The notes under the pieces: model-generated | Databases searched by the model: none | Seen by the model: only the letters and a program-made list of their open reading frames with translations | Told to the model about the DNA's origin: nothing | Shown here: piece by piece, positions 24,007 through 32,650 of the stretch | Layout: each line of letters begins with the position of its first letter | Position numbering within the stretch: position 1 is the first letter of the stretch | NCBI RefSeq assembly: GCF_002284535.1 | Contig: NZ_NPKH01000023.1 | Span: 217,767-281,766 of the forward strand | Length of the DNA stretch: 64,000 nt | From: Mesorhizobium wenxiniae | Lineage (GTDB): Bacteria > Pseudomonadota > Alphaproteobacteria > Rhizobiales > Rhizobiaceae | Reading direction: 5' to 3' | Made by a program: the position numbers and the translations under genes

Positions 24007-24612
24007 CTACTGCTTGCGCAACAGGGCACCGATGAGGCGTTCGACATGGCCGCCGTGGCGATGCTCGCGCGCGTCGAAGGCGTTCTGTTTCGCCTCGTAT
24101 TCGGCATAGACGGCCTTGATCCGGCGCCTCGCCTCGCGGTGCGTCTTACTGCAAACCCAGTTGTCGGCGAACTCCAGTCCCGTGATCGATCTTTCGGTCG
24201 CCCGCATCATTGTCCTGGCGATGCGGCCATGGTTATGCTCGTGAGCACGAACGCCGGCGAAGAACCGCTTCCAGCGCTTCTGAAGCGCCGGTGTCGCGGC
24301 TGAGACCATGCGGGGTAAGGTGTAGGTGAGATCGAGTGTCCCATTGGCCTGCCGCAGCCGACAGACGCCACCCTCCCTGCTGATCTCAAGGTCCCAACTT
24401 ACGGTATAGGCGGTCAGCGCGATGGCGTGCGTCATAAAGCCGTGCCGCTTCGGGCCGTTGCGGTCCATGGCCTCGATCAGGGCGGCGCCCGTGGTTCCTG
24501 ATATGTCGTACGTCCGGGTCTTGACCAGCACCTTCGTGTTAGCCGATGCCGACGGTGCGAAGCCGCACAAGCCACCAATCGCCACAAGGCACGTCAAAAC
24601 CGCCAGGCGCAT
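24007..24612 (-). CDS. DUF922-family predicted zinc protease-like protein
   Basis: 201 residues with signal peptide (LAVLTCLVAIGGLCGFAPSASA). The mature part carries the DUF922 pattern: YDISGTTGAALIEAMDRNGPK, WDLEIS, a conserved Cys, and a HEHNHGRIA motif that reads as a HExxH metal site, then a C-terminal helix with a second Cys (WVCSKTHREA). DUF922 proteins are predicted periplasmic metalloproteases; activity is not proven. I chose ATG at 24612, which has GGAG 8 bp upstream; ATG at 24618 is also in frame. It stands alone between convergent and codirectional neighbours. Confidence 0.85.
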   Translation of the reverse strand: MRLAVLTCLVAIGGLCGFAPSASANTKVLVKTRTYDISGTTGAALIEAMDRNGPKRHGFMTHAIALTAYTVSWDLEISREGGVCRLRQANGTLDLTYTLPRMVSAATPALQKRWKRFFAGVRAHEHNHGRIARTMMRATERSITGLEFADNWVCSKTHREARRRIKAVYAEYEAKQNAFDAREHRHGGHVERLIGALLRKQ

Positions 24613-24753
24613 GGTCATCTCTCCGGTCAGAAGGGAAAGGAACCACAAGCGCCGCGCCGCTTCAACTTTTTTTAGACACCGCAAATATAATAAGCCTTTA
24701 CCGGCTTTCATTTTGGTCGACGTCGAGATGGCCGGCGGGGCCGTTCTGGCAGG

Positions 24754-26433
24754 CTACATGTTCTGGTAGACTGGTCCCTCACCACCTTGTGGCGGCACCC
24801 AGGTTATGTTTCGGTTCGGGTCCTTGATGTCGCAAGTCTTGCAGTGGACGCAGTTCTGCGCGTTGATGACGAAGCGCACGTCCTTCGCCTCGGGATCGGC
24901 GGCGGCGTTGCCATCCTTGTCGACCCATTCGTAGACGCCGGCCGGGCAGTAGCGTGTCGAGGGCCCGGCATAGACATCGTGTTCGGAACGCTGCTGCAGG
25001 TCCATATCCGCGACCAGCAGGTGGACAGGCTCGTTTTCCTCGTGGTTGGTGTTTGAGAGAAACACCGAGGACAGGCGGTCGAAGGTGAGCACGCCGTCCG
25101 GCTTCGGATAGGCGATCTTCTTATGCTTAGCGGCCGGTTCCAGCGTCGCATAGTCGGCCTTGCCGTGCTTCAGCGTGCCGAAAGGCGAGAAGCCGAACAG
25201 CGAATTCAGCCACATGTCGAGGCCGCCAATACCGACGCCGACGACGGTGCCGAAGCGCGACCACAATGGCTTGACGTTGCGCACCTTCTTCAAATCCTTG
25301 CCGATATCGGTCGCCCGCCATGCCGCCTCGTAAGTAGCCGGTTCGTCATTGGCACGGCCGGCGCCGATCGCCTCGGCGATATGCTCGGCCGCCAGCATTC
25401 CGGAGAGCACGGCATTGTGCGAGCCCTTGATGCGCGGCACGTTGACGAAGCCGGCAGCACACCCAATCAGCGCGCCACCGGGGAAGGACAGTTTCGGCAC
25501 CGACTGCCAGCCGCCCTCGGTGATGGCACGGGCGCCATAACCCAGCCGCTTGCCGCCCTCGAATGTGCGTTTGATCGCCGGGTGGGTCTTGAAGCGCTGG
25601 AATTCATCGAAAGGCGACAGATAGGGGTTCTTGTAATTGAGGTGGACGACGAAGCCGACCGCCACCTGGTTGTCTTCCAAATGGTAGAGGAAGGAGCCGC
25701 CGCCGGTCTTCATGTCGAGCGGCCAGCCGAAGGAATGCTGGACAAGGCCTGGCCGGTGGAGCTCCGGCTTGATCTGCCAGAGCTCCTTGAGGCCGATGCC
25801 GTATTTGCCGGGCTCGCGGCCGTCGGAAAGATGGTATTTGGCGATCAGTTGCTTGGCCAGCGAGCCGCGCGCGCCCTCGCCGATCAGCACATATTTGCCC
25901 ATCAGCGCCATGCCCGGCGCGAAGCCCGGGCCATGCGTGCCGTCTTTCTCGACGCCCATATCGCCGGTGACAACGCCGGTGACCGCGCCCTCGTCGCTGT
26001 AAATGAGGCCCACCGCGGCAAAGCCCGGGTAGATCTCGACGCCCAGCGCCTCGGCCTTGGTCGCCAGCCAGCGGCAGACATTGCCGAGCGAAACGATGTA
26101 GTTGCCGTGGTTGTTCATCAGCGGCGGCATCAGGATGTTGGGCAGACGGAACGAACCGGCAGGGCCGAGGACCAGGAAATGGTCTGCCGTAACCGGCGTC
26201 TTGAACGGATGTCCCTCTTCGTCACGCCAGCCCGGCAGCAGCCGGTCGATGCCGATCGGGTCGACTACAGCGCCAGACAGGATGTGGGCGCCGACTTCGC
26301 CGCCCTTTTCCAGGACGACGACGGAAAGCTCGGGATTGACCTGCTTGAGACGGATCGCCGCGGCGAGGCCGGCCGGACCAGCGCCGACGATGACCACGTC
26401 GAATTCCATGCTTTCGCGTTCGATCTCGCTCAT
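24754..26433 (-). CDS. Electron transfer flavoprotein-ubiquinone oxidoreductase
   Basis: Membrane-associated FAD/[4Fe-4S] enzyme that passes electrons from reduced ETF to ubiquinone, linking acyl-CoA dehydrogenases such as the Ivd at 11860-13023 to the respiratory chain. Seen: FAD site DVVIVGAGPAGLAAAIRLKQ, LSGAVVDPIG, GKYGIGLKELW, and a C-terminal ferredoxin-like part with CVHCKTCDIKDP supplying cluster cysteines, then ITWVPPQGGEGP. 559 residues from ATG 26433, which follows GAGGGG. The longer frame to 26496 would add 21 residues. It is a single gene here; the ETF subunits are not in the window. Confidence 0.95.
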   Translation of the reverse strand: MSEIERESMEFDVVIVGAGPAGLAAAIRLKQVNPELSVVVLEKGGEVGAHILSGAVVDPIGIDRLLPGWRDEEGHPFKTPVTADHFLVLGPAGSFRLPNILMPPLMNNHGNYIVSLGNVCRWLATKAEALGVEIYPGFAAVGLIYSDEGAVTGVVTGDMGVEKDGTHGPGFAPGMALMGKYVLIGEGARGSLAKQLIAKYHLSDGREPGKYGIGLKELWQIKPELHRPGLVQHSFGWPLDMKTGGGSFLYHLEDNQVAVGFVVHLNYKNPYLSPFDEFQRFKTHPAIKRTFEGGKRLGYGARAITEGGWQSVPKLSFPGGALIGCAAGFVNVPRIKGSHNAVLSGMLAAEHIAEAIGAGRANDEPATYEAAWRATDIGKDLKKVRNVKPLWSRFGTVVGVGIGGLDMWLNSLFGFSPFGTLKHGKADYATLEPAAKHKKIAYPKPDGVLTFDRLSSVFLSNTNHEENEPVHLLVADMDLQQRSEHDVYAGPSTRYCPAGVYEWVDKDGNAAADPEAKDVRFVINAQNCVHCKTCDIKDPNRNITWVPPQGGEGPVYQNM

Positions 26434-26682
26434 CAACCCCTCACTGGCTGCCGCATTTGCGCATCTTGCTGGCTTATCCGCTGCATAGCGCATCAATTCG
26501 CGACGCGAAACCGGCGCTGACGTGACAATGCCGATTTCGTCAAAAAATCGCGCATCGTACTACAAAATCACGGTTTGCGGTCCACCGGAACATCGATCCC
26601 GGCCAGGCCCCATTTTAAGGAGAGCCGGCGCCCTGACGTTTTTAATTGTTCGACGGCTTGCTTATCGGCCATACTTCGCACC

Positions 26683-27327
26683 ATGCGCATATACGGGCCA
26701 ATTGGCTTTTCATCGACGCGCTTTTTTTCCGCGCCCGGACGGATTTGCCGGGCGCTCGTTTTGGCCCTTTTGCCGCTGACGCCCGTTGGCGCCCATGCCG
26801 AGCCGCAGAGGGTCTGGGCGGCCGGAGCCTACTCCTTTTCCGACGAGCTGGGCGGCTTCCGCATCACCAGCGCCTCGGGCATCGGGACAAAGGAGGACCC
26901 GCTTGTCATCACCGAAGAGCTGAACTCGGCAACACCGGTGACACTGACTATCCGCACGACGAAGCCGATCCATCCCTTCGGCACCGCGGGCCAATTTGCG
27001 AACGGCCTCATGTATATGCGTATCGACGTGCTCAATAACAGCGGGCAGGCCTGGGTCGAGTTCCAGTTCGAGCTCCAGGAGGTGCTCCACCGGCCGAGCG
27101 TGTTCGGCGACGGCCTGTCATTCGACCAGCGCAACAAGACGCCTGACAACATCTGGTCGAGCAGCTTTGCCGATTTCGATCGCGACTTCGAACCCTATGA
27201 TCGGCTGCTGTTCAAGAGTGGCAAGATCGACCCGCTGAAGACAGCAAAATTCGATTACCTGATCACCGACTACACACCGCGCTGGACGTTCTATCTGGTG
27301 CAGGATCCGCGTATACCGTCGAGCTAA
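26683..27327 (+). CDS. Exported protein of unknown function
   Basis: 214 residues. An N-terminal signal peptide or anchor (ICRALVLALLPLTPVGAHA) is followed by an all-beta-looking domain: YSFSDELGGFRI, EDPLVITEELNSATPVTLTIRTT, MYMRIDVLNNSGQAWVEFQFELQE, and the C-terminal WTFYLVQDPRIP. The strands suggest an immunoglobulin-like or jelly-roll sandwich. I do not recognise the family. ATG at 26683 was chosen because the signal peptide follows it; a longer frame reaches 26575. It is divergent from the ETF-QO gene, with which it shares a 249-bp promoter region. Confidence 0.7.
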   Translation: MRIYGPIGFSSTRFFSAPGRICRALVLALLPLTPVGAHAEPQRVWAAGAYSFSDELGGFRITSASGIGTKEDPLVITEELNSATPVTLTIRTTKPIHPFGTAGQFANGLMYMRIDVLNNSGQAWVEFQFELQEVLHRPSVFGDGLSFDQRNKTPDNIWSSSFADFDRDFEPYDRLLFKSGKIDPLKTAKFDYLITDYTPRWTFYLVQDPRIPSS

Positions 27328-27335
27328 GGGTCCTG

Positions 27336-27412
27336 TTTATGTCGTTCCCAAAACCGCTATGCACCCTCGGGTCAGGCCCGAGGGCATGCTTTCGGGCGAC
27401 ATGCATTACTTG
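27336..27412. repeat. Interspersed repeat variant with inserted CCCTCGGG hairpin
   Basis: Ends TTTATGTCGTT and GGGCGACATGCATTA match the second half of the repeat at 17830-17921. In between is a perfect 8-bp hairpin CCCTCGGG/CCCGAGGG (27364-27384), which is also found in altered form at 43292-43345. Confidence 0.75.
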
Positions 27413-27444
27413 CAAATTCTTGCTGCGCGGCCGAATGTGAAAGC

Positions 27445-28332
27445 ATGACTGCCGTTTCCCGAGACAACCGACCTGCTATCGCCGACCTGCTGGCCTTTTA
27501 CGCCAGCGCCGGCGTCGATGAAGCGCTCGAAGAGGAGCCGCTGAATAGGTTTGCCGAGGCTGCGTCAAAGTCCCCTGAGCCGGCGCCAGCGACAGTTACG
27601 CCGACAACTGGTGAAAACGCCGCACTGCCACGCTCGACAAGCCTGTCACGCGCCGGAATGGGCGACAGGCAAGCTGCGGCACCGGCGGTGCGCGCCCCGT
27701 CCGGTACGGTGACGGTGCCCGATGAGCAACAAGCGGCATTGGCGCGGCAATTGGCAACGACGGCGACGAGCCTGGACGAGCTTCGCCAGCACATGGCGGC
27801 ATTCGACGGCTGCAATCTCAAATTCACCGCCAAGAACCTGGTGTTCGCAGACGGCAATCCGAATGCTGCGGTGATGCTGGTCGGCGAGGCGCCCGGCCGC
27901 GACGAGGACCTCGAGGGATTGCCGTTCGTCGGCCGCTCGGGCCGGCTGCTCGACCAAATGCTGGCCGCGATCGGACTCGACCGGACCTCGGCCTACATCG
28001 CCAATGTCATTCCCTGGCGACCGCCGGGCAACCGCACGCCGACACCGCACGAGACCGAGATTTGCCGGCCATTCATCGAACGGCAGATCGAGCTGGTCAA
28101 GCCGAAGGTGCTGGTCAACCTGGGCGGCCCCTCGGCAAAGACCTTGCTCAACACCACCGAGGGCATCCTGCGGCTGCGGGGCAATTGGCGCGTCCACACG
28201 ACCGCCTCCGGTATTGCCATTCCCGCCATGCCGACCCTTCACCCGGCCTATCTCTTGAGAACCCCCGCTCACAAGAAGCTGGCGTGGCGGGATTTCCTCG
28301 AGGTGAAAGCGAAGCTGCGGGCGCTCGGTTGA
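27445..28332 (+). CDS. Uracil-DNA glycosylase, family 4-like, lacking two Fe-S cysteines
   Basis: 295 residues; removes uracil from DNA. Family 4 motifs are present: GEAPGRDED (147-155) with the catalytic-loop Glu, GLPFVGRSGRLLD, RPPGNRTPTP.E, and HPAYLLR (His266). Family 4 enzymes hold a [4Fe-4S] cluster with four cysteines. Here only C123 and C207 remain; the first position is F120 and the one before RPP is W191, so a normal cluster cannot form. I recall cluster-less relatives reported from Bradyrhizobium, but this is from memory. The first 90 residues are a proline/alanine-rich extension. It is probably monocistronic, with a hairpin following the stop. Confidence 0.88.
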   Translation: MTAVSRDNRPAIADLLAFYASAGVDEALEEEPLNRFAEAASKSPEPAPATVTPTTGENAALPRSTSLSRAGMGDRQAAAPAVRAPSGTVTVPDEQQAALARQLATTATSLDELRQHMAAFDGCNLKFTAKNLVFADGNPNAAVMLVGEAPGRDEDLEGLPFVGRSGRLLDQMLAAIGLDRTSAYIANVIPWRPPGNRTPTPHETEICRPFIERQIELVKPKVLVNLGGPSAKTLLNTTEGILRLRGNWRVHTTASGIAIPAMPTLHPAYLLRTPAHKKLAWRDFLEVKAKLRALG

Positions 28333-28337
28333 CGACC

Positions 28338-28376
28338 AGCGTTTCCTCGCCCCGCAAAGAGGGGAGAGGAAGCGCT
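28338..28376. terminator. Inverted repeat after the glycosylase gene
   Basis: AGCGTTTCCTC and GAGGAAGCGCT (one mismatch) with inner CCCC/GGGG form a stable hairpin just after the stop codon. It is followed by only a few A/T bases, so terminator function is uncertain. It resembles the arms of the larger repeats at 10886 and 35300. Confidence 0.45.
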
Positions 28377-28428
28377 ATAACCTGCCCGGTAATTGAAATA
28401 CATCCGCTGCCGGCCTAGTCATGCGCTC

Positions 28429-29241
28429 ATGACAGCAACCCAGACTTCCGCCGGCAGCCTTATTCGCGAATGGCGCACTCGCCGGCGCATGAGCCAACTC
28501 GATCTCGCCATGGAAGCCGAAATCTCGCAGCGGCATCTGAGCTTCGTGGAAAGCGGCCGCGCGGCGCCCTCGCGCGACATGGTGCTGCATCTGGCCGAGC
28601 AGCTGTCGATCCCGCTGAGGCAGCGCAACCAGCTCCTGCTGGCCGCGGGCTTTGCCCCTAGCTTCAGCGAGCGTTCGCTCACCGATGCCTCGCTGGCGCC
28701 GGCGATGGCAGCCGTCGAGATCGTGCTCAAGGGGCACGAACCCTTCCCAGCGCTCGCTGTCGACCGGCACTGGAACCTAGTATCGGCAAACGCCGCCATC
28801 GGCCCGTTCCTCGCCGACGTCGCCGAGGCGTCCTTGCTGACGCCCCCGGTCAATGTGCTTCGGCTCAGTCTGCACCCCGGTGGCGTCGCGCCGCGCATCG
28901 TCAACCTCGCCGAATGGCGCGCGCATCTTCTCGATCGGCTGAAACGCCAGAACGACGCTACTGGCGATCCGGTTCTGGTCGAACTGGAGCGCGAGCTTCG
29001 GACCTATCGGTCCGGCCTGAACGGCGCACGGCCGGTGCCGGTTGAGCCGAACGCGATCGTGCACCCGCTGCGGCTCGCGCATGGCGATGCCGTGCTGTCG
29101 TTCATCAGCACCATCACTGTGTTCGGCACGCCGCTTGACGTGACGCTGTCGGAACTGGCGATCGAATCCTTTTTCCCCGCCGACGAACAAACGCGGACGG
29201 TGCTGGTGCGATTGGCGAAAGACCGGGCCGAGCTGCCCTGA
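28429..29241 (+). CDS. XRE-family regulator with C-terminal MmyB-like ligand-binding domain
   Basis: 270 residues. N-terminal Cro/CI helix-turn-helix (LIREWRTRRRMSQLDLAMEAEISQRHLSFVESGRAAPSRDM), then an all-helical/PAS-like region: ALAVDRHWNLVSANAA, FLADV..., NVLRLSLHPGGVAPRIVNLAEWR, and FISTITVFGTPLDVTLSELAIESFFPAD, the pattern of MmyB-type regulators, whose C-terminal part binds a small hydrophobic ligand. ATG at 28429. Its stop abuts the stop of the DMT transporter (no gap), so the two genes are convergent; its target is unknown. Confidence 0.88.
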   Translation: MTATQTSAGSLIREWRTRRRMSQLDLAMEAEISQRHLSFVESGRAAPSRDMVLHLAEQLSIPLRQRNQLLLAAGFAPSFSERSLTDASLAPAMAAVEIVLKGHEPFPALAVDRHWNLVSANAAIGPFLADVAEASLLTPPVNVLRLSLHPGGVAPRIVNLAEWRAHLLDRLKRQNDATGDPVLVELERELRTYRSGLNGARPVPVEPNAIVHPLRLAHGDAVLSFISTITVFGTPLDVTLSELAIESFFPADEQTRTVLVRLAKDRAELP

Positions 29242-30192
29242 TCATCCTTGCGGCGGGGTCGCCTGGCGGGTGCGGGCACGTTCGAGGCCAAGCTGTCGCT
29301 CGCGCCAGATGATGAAGATGCCAGCGGCAACGACGATCAGGCCGCCGATGAGCATATGAACCGTCGGGACGTCGCCGAAAGCGAGATAGCCGACGACTAT
29401 GCCAAGCAGCATCGACGTGTATTCGAAGGGCGCCACGACCGAGGCCTCGGCATGGCGATAGGCTGCCGTCATCAGAATCTGAGCGACCCCGCCGCAAAAG
29501 CCTGCAGCAATGAGCAGGCCCGCCTGGACCGGGGTCAGCGCCTGCCAGCCGAACGGCAGCGACAGCAACGCCAGGACGCTCGCCGTCACCGAAAACCACA
29601 GCACGATGGTTGCCGTAGGCTCGCTCTGGACGAGATTGCGCACCAGCAGCATGGCGACAGCCGAGATCGCTGCCGCGACCAGGGCGGCGATGACGCCGAG
29701 CACCTCCTGATCGCCGAGTGCTGCGCCCGAACCCAGCAGCGTCAGTTCCGGCCATGAGATGACCAGCACCCCGACCAGTCCAACCGCAACCGCGCTCCAG
29801 CGATAGACGCGGATCGCTTCGCCGAGGAAGATCGAACTGAACACCACCACCAGCAGCGGCTGTGCGTAGTTCAGCGTGATCGCTTCCGGCAGCGGCAGCC
29901 GTATCAGCGCGAAGAAGCCAAGCCCCATGGCGCAGACGCCTACAACGCCGCGCGCAATGTGGTTGAGCGGGCGCTTGGTCGAAAACGCGGTGCCAAGCTT
30001 TCCCTGGAAGGCCAGGAAGACGACGATCGGAAAGATGGCGAAAAAGGAGCGGAAGAAGACGATCTGGCCGGCCGGCACCGTGCCCGCCGCCTTGATACAG
30101 GACGACATGGCGACAAAGACCGCCACCGACACGATCTTGAGCATGATCCCGGTCAGCGTGTTGTGCCCGCCGGGATGGTCCGTCGGGTTCAC
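29242..30192 (-). CDS. DMT-superfamily (EamA) membrane transporter
   Basis: 316 residues, about ten hydrophobic helices arranged as two EamA repeats (first half IMLKIVSVAVFVAMSSCIKAA to LLVVVFSSIFLGE; second half VLGVIAALVAAAISAVAMLLVRN to LIVVAAGIFIIWRE). Such proteins export metabolites or amino acids. The start is GTG at 30192, overlapping the TGA of the upstream molybdenum hydroxylase gene (GTGA), so it is probably translationally coupled to it. The substrate might be a product or substrate of that enzyme; this is inference. Confidence 0.88.
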   Translation of the reverse strand: MNPTDHPGGHNTLTGIMLKIVSVAVFVAMSSCIKAAGTVPAGQIVFFRSFFAIFPIVVFLAFQGKLGTAFSTKRPLNHIARGVVGVCAMGLGFFALIRLPLPEAITLNYAQPLLVVVFSSIFLGEAIRVYRWSAVAVGLVGVLVISWPELTLLGSGAALGDQEVLGVIAALVAAAISAVAMLLVRNLVQSEPTATIVLWFSVTASVLALLSLPFGWQALTPVQAGLLIAAGFCGGVAQILMTAAYRHAEASVVAPFEYTSMLLGIVVGYLAFGDVPTVHMLIGGLIVVAAGIFIIWRERQLGLERARTRQATPPQG

Positions 30193-32495
30193 TTAGCAGC
30201 TGCTTCCTGGATCGCTGCCCAGATGCGCGCCGGTGTTGCCGGCATGTCGATATGCCTGATGCCGTAGGCGCGATAGAGCGCATCCGTCACCGCGTTGAGC
30301 GCGGCCGGCGTTGCTCCGATCGTGCCCGCCTCGCCTGCTCCCTTGATGCCAAGTGCATTGGTGGTCGAGGGCACGTTGCGGGTCTCGAAATGGAAGAACG
30401 GGAAATCGTCGGCGCGCGGCATGGCGTAATCCATGAAGCTCGCCGTCAACAGCTGCCCGTCGTCGTCATAGACGGTGTTCTCCGTCAGCGCCTGGCCGAT
30501 GCCCTGGACGACGCCGCCATGCACCTGGCCGGCCAGCAGAATCGGGTTCACGGTGACGCCGAAATCGTCGACGATCGTATAGCGGACAATCTCCGTCATG
30601 CCGGTGTCGGGATCGATCTCGACTTCGCAGATGTGGGTGCCGTTCGGATAGGTGCATTCGTCCTGCGCGAATTCGCCAAAGCCCTTGAGATCGTCCGGGT
30701 TCTTGGCGGCCTTGGCGATGGCCGAAAAATCGATCATCCGGTCGGTGCCGACGATGCGGGCAACGCCGTTGGACAATTCGATGTCGCCGGCCGAGGCTTC
30801 CAACTCATCCGCTGCGATGCGCTTGATCTTGTTGGCCAGATCCTCGCCCGCGCGAGAAGCTGATACACCGCCAAGGGGTATGGAGCGCGAGCCGCCGGTG
30901 CCGCCGCCGGCTTTCAGTTCGTCGGTGTCGCCCTGGCGGACATGGATCTTGTCGATGTCGAGATGAAGCTTTTCCGAGAGGAACTGCGCATAAGCCGTCG
31001 CGTGCCCCTGCCCGTTGGTCTGGGTGCCGATCTTCAGCGTCACCGTGCCGTCGCCGTTCAATTCGACAAAGGCCGGTTCAGAGCCCGGAAAGGCACAGGC
31101 CTCGATATAGGTCGCCATGCCGATGCCGCGGATTTTGCCGGCCACCTTCGACTGCGCCAGCCGCTCCGGAAACGCCCGCCACTCCGCCTCTTCGATGGCC
31201 CGGTCCATATGGCCTGCGAATTCGCCGGTATCATAGAGGCGGTCCGTCTGCGTGCGATAGGGAAACTGCTCAGGCCGAATGAAATTGCGCCGGCGGATCT
31301 CTTCGACTGGCAAGCCCAGATCGTGGGCGCAGGCGTCGACGAGCTTTTCCAGGAGGAATGCTGCTTCCGGGCGGCCGGCACCGCGATAGGCATCGACCGG
31401 GCAGGTATTGGTGTAGAGGCCGGTCACCGAAACATCGAGCGCCTGGATGTCGTAGACGCCGGTCGACATGGTGACGCCGATATAGGGGATGAATGGGCCG
31501 TATTGCGAGACATAGGCGCCGATATTGGCGAGAAGATCGACCTTCATGCCGAGGAAGCGGCCGTCCTTGTCCATTGCCATCTCAGCGGTCACGACATTGT
31601 CGCGGCCTTGCGCATCGGTGAGGAAATGCTCGGTGCGGTCGCCGGCCCATTTCACCGGGCGGCCAAGGCGCCTGGCGGCCTCGAGCACCAGCGGATGTTC
31701 GCGATAGACGAAGCTTTTCGGTCCGAAGCCGCCGCCGACATCAGGCGTGATGACGCGCAGCTGGTTCTTCCTGATCTTGAACACATCGGCCAGGATGTAC
31801 TGCATGGAATGCACGCCCTGCGAGCCCGTGGTCAGCACGAAGCGATTCTCTTGCGTGTTCCACTCGCCGATCGCCGAGCGCGGCTCGATGTAGTTGCAGA
31901 CCAGCCGGTTGTTGATGAACTCTATGCGGGTGACATGCGCCGCCCTGGCGAATGCCGCCGCGGTCTTCGCCTGGTCGCCGATGTGGTAGCTGAAGGCACG
32001 GTTGGAGCCGAGTTCCGGCCAGACCAGCGGCGTGCCTTCGTCAAGCGCCGTGGCGGTGCCGGACGCGGCATCCTCGGCCTCGTAATCGACCTCGATCAAT
32101 TCGGCCGCGTCCTGCGCCAGGGTGCGGCTGTCGGCGACGACGAAGGCAACGGCGTCGCCGACATAATTGACTCGGTCGCAGCAAAGGACCGGAATGTCGC
32201 GGGTCGGCGCCTTGGTGCCGTCCGGCTGCCTCTGCATGACGCCGGATTTCAGCTTGCCGCGATGAGCAAGGTCCGCACCAGTCAGCACCAGATGGACGCC
32301 AGGTGCCGCCTTGGCCGCCTCGGTCGAACCGATGGTGAAGCTTGCCTTGGCCACCGGCGATCGCAGGACGTAGCCGTGCAGGAGGCCAGCCGGCTGGATG
32401 TCGTCCGTGTAGCGACCGAGACCCTTGATGAAGGCTTGGTCCTCGCGACGCAGCACAGAGGCGCCCATGCCGAATTTCGGTGTGACGACAGTCAT
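30189..32495 (-). CDS. Xanthine dehydrogenase-family molybdenum hydroxylase large subunit (CoxL form II-like), orphan
   Basis: 768-residue molybdopterin-binding subunit. Seen: GRYTDDIQPAGLLHGYVLRSP, VGDAVAFVVAD, IEPRSAIGEW, DVGGGFGPK, and the active-site loop AYRGAGR (369-375), the form II signature; true CO dehydrogenase (form I) has a Cys-containing AYxCSFR loop instead. The catalytic glutamate is in GIKGAGEAG near the C-terminus. These enzymes usually work with FAD and 2Fe-2S subunits encoded beside them; neither is present here. Downstream it overlaps a DMT transporter gene. The natural substrate is unknown (probably an aldehyde or N-heterocycle); CO oxidation is unlikely. Confidence 0.9.
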   Translation of the reverse strand: MTVVTPKFGMGASVLRREDQAFIKGLGRYTDDIQPAGLLHGYVLRSPVAKASFTIGSTEAAKAAPGVHLVLTGADLAHRGKLKSGVMQRQPDGTKAPTRDIPVLCCDRVNYVGDAVAFVVADSRTLAQDAAELIEVDYEAEDAASGTATALDEGTPLVWPELGSNRAFSYHIGDQAKTAAAFARAAHVTRIEFINNRLVCNYIEPRSAIGEWNTQENRFVLTTGSQGVHSMQYILADVFKIRKNQLRVITPDVGGGFGPKSFVYREHPLVLEAARRLGRPVKWAGDRTEHFLTDAQGRDNVVTAEMAMDKDGRFLGMKVDLLANIGAYVSQYGPFIPYIGVTMSTGVYDIQALDVSVTGLYTNTCPVDAYRGAGRPEAAFLLEKLVDACAHDLGLPVEEIRRRNFIRPEQFPYRTQTDRLYDTGEFAGHMDRAIEEAEWRAFPERLAQSKVAGKIRGIGMATYIEACAFPGSEPAFVELNGDGTVTLKIGTQTNGQGHATAYAQFLSEKLHLDIDKIHVRQGDTDELKAGGGTGGSRSIPLGGVSASRAGEDLANKIKRIAADELEASAGDIELSNGVARIVGTDRMIDFSAIAKAAKNPDDLKGFGEFAQDECTYPNGTHICEVEIDPDTGMTEIVRYTIVDDFGVTVNPILLAGQVHGGVVQGIGQALTENTVYDDDGQLLTASFMDYAMPRADDFPFFHFETRNVPSTTNALGIKGAGEAGTIGATPAALNAVTDALYRAYGIRHIDMPATPARIWAAIQEAAAK

Positions 32496-32650
32496 GAATG
32501 CCTCGCGATGATGATGGGAGAACGAGTGCCTGAAATAGGCACTGCGCCAGTTTTGTCGAGTGACGGTTTCGTGTAAAGAGCGCGTGCTTCAAATTTCTTA
32601 GACCAGCGGACCCACCTGCCGCTGCGGGAATCGACAGGAAACCCCACGGA

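Noticed and set aside
25123..26520. 465-codon plus-strand ORF opposite the ETF-QO gene
   Set aside because: Shadow frame; ETF-QO motifs are unambiguous on the minus strand.
30189..32495. Aerobic CO dehydrogenase (form I CoxL)
   Set aside because: The active-site loop is AYRGAGR, not the Cys-containing form I motif, and CoxM/CoxS are absent.
30942..32576. 544-codon plus-strand ORF opposite the CoxL-like gene
   Set aside because: Mirror frame of a confidently assigned molybdenum hydroxylase; Arg/Ala/Asp-rich composition and no domain features.
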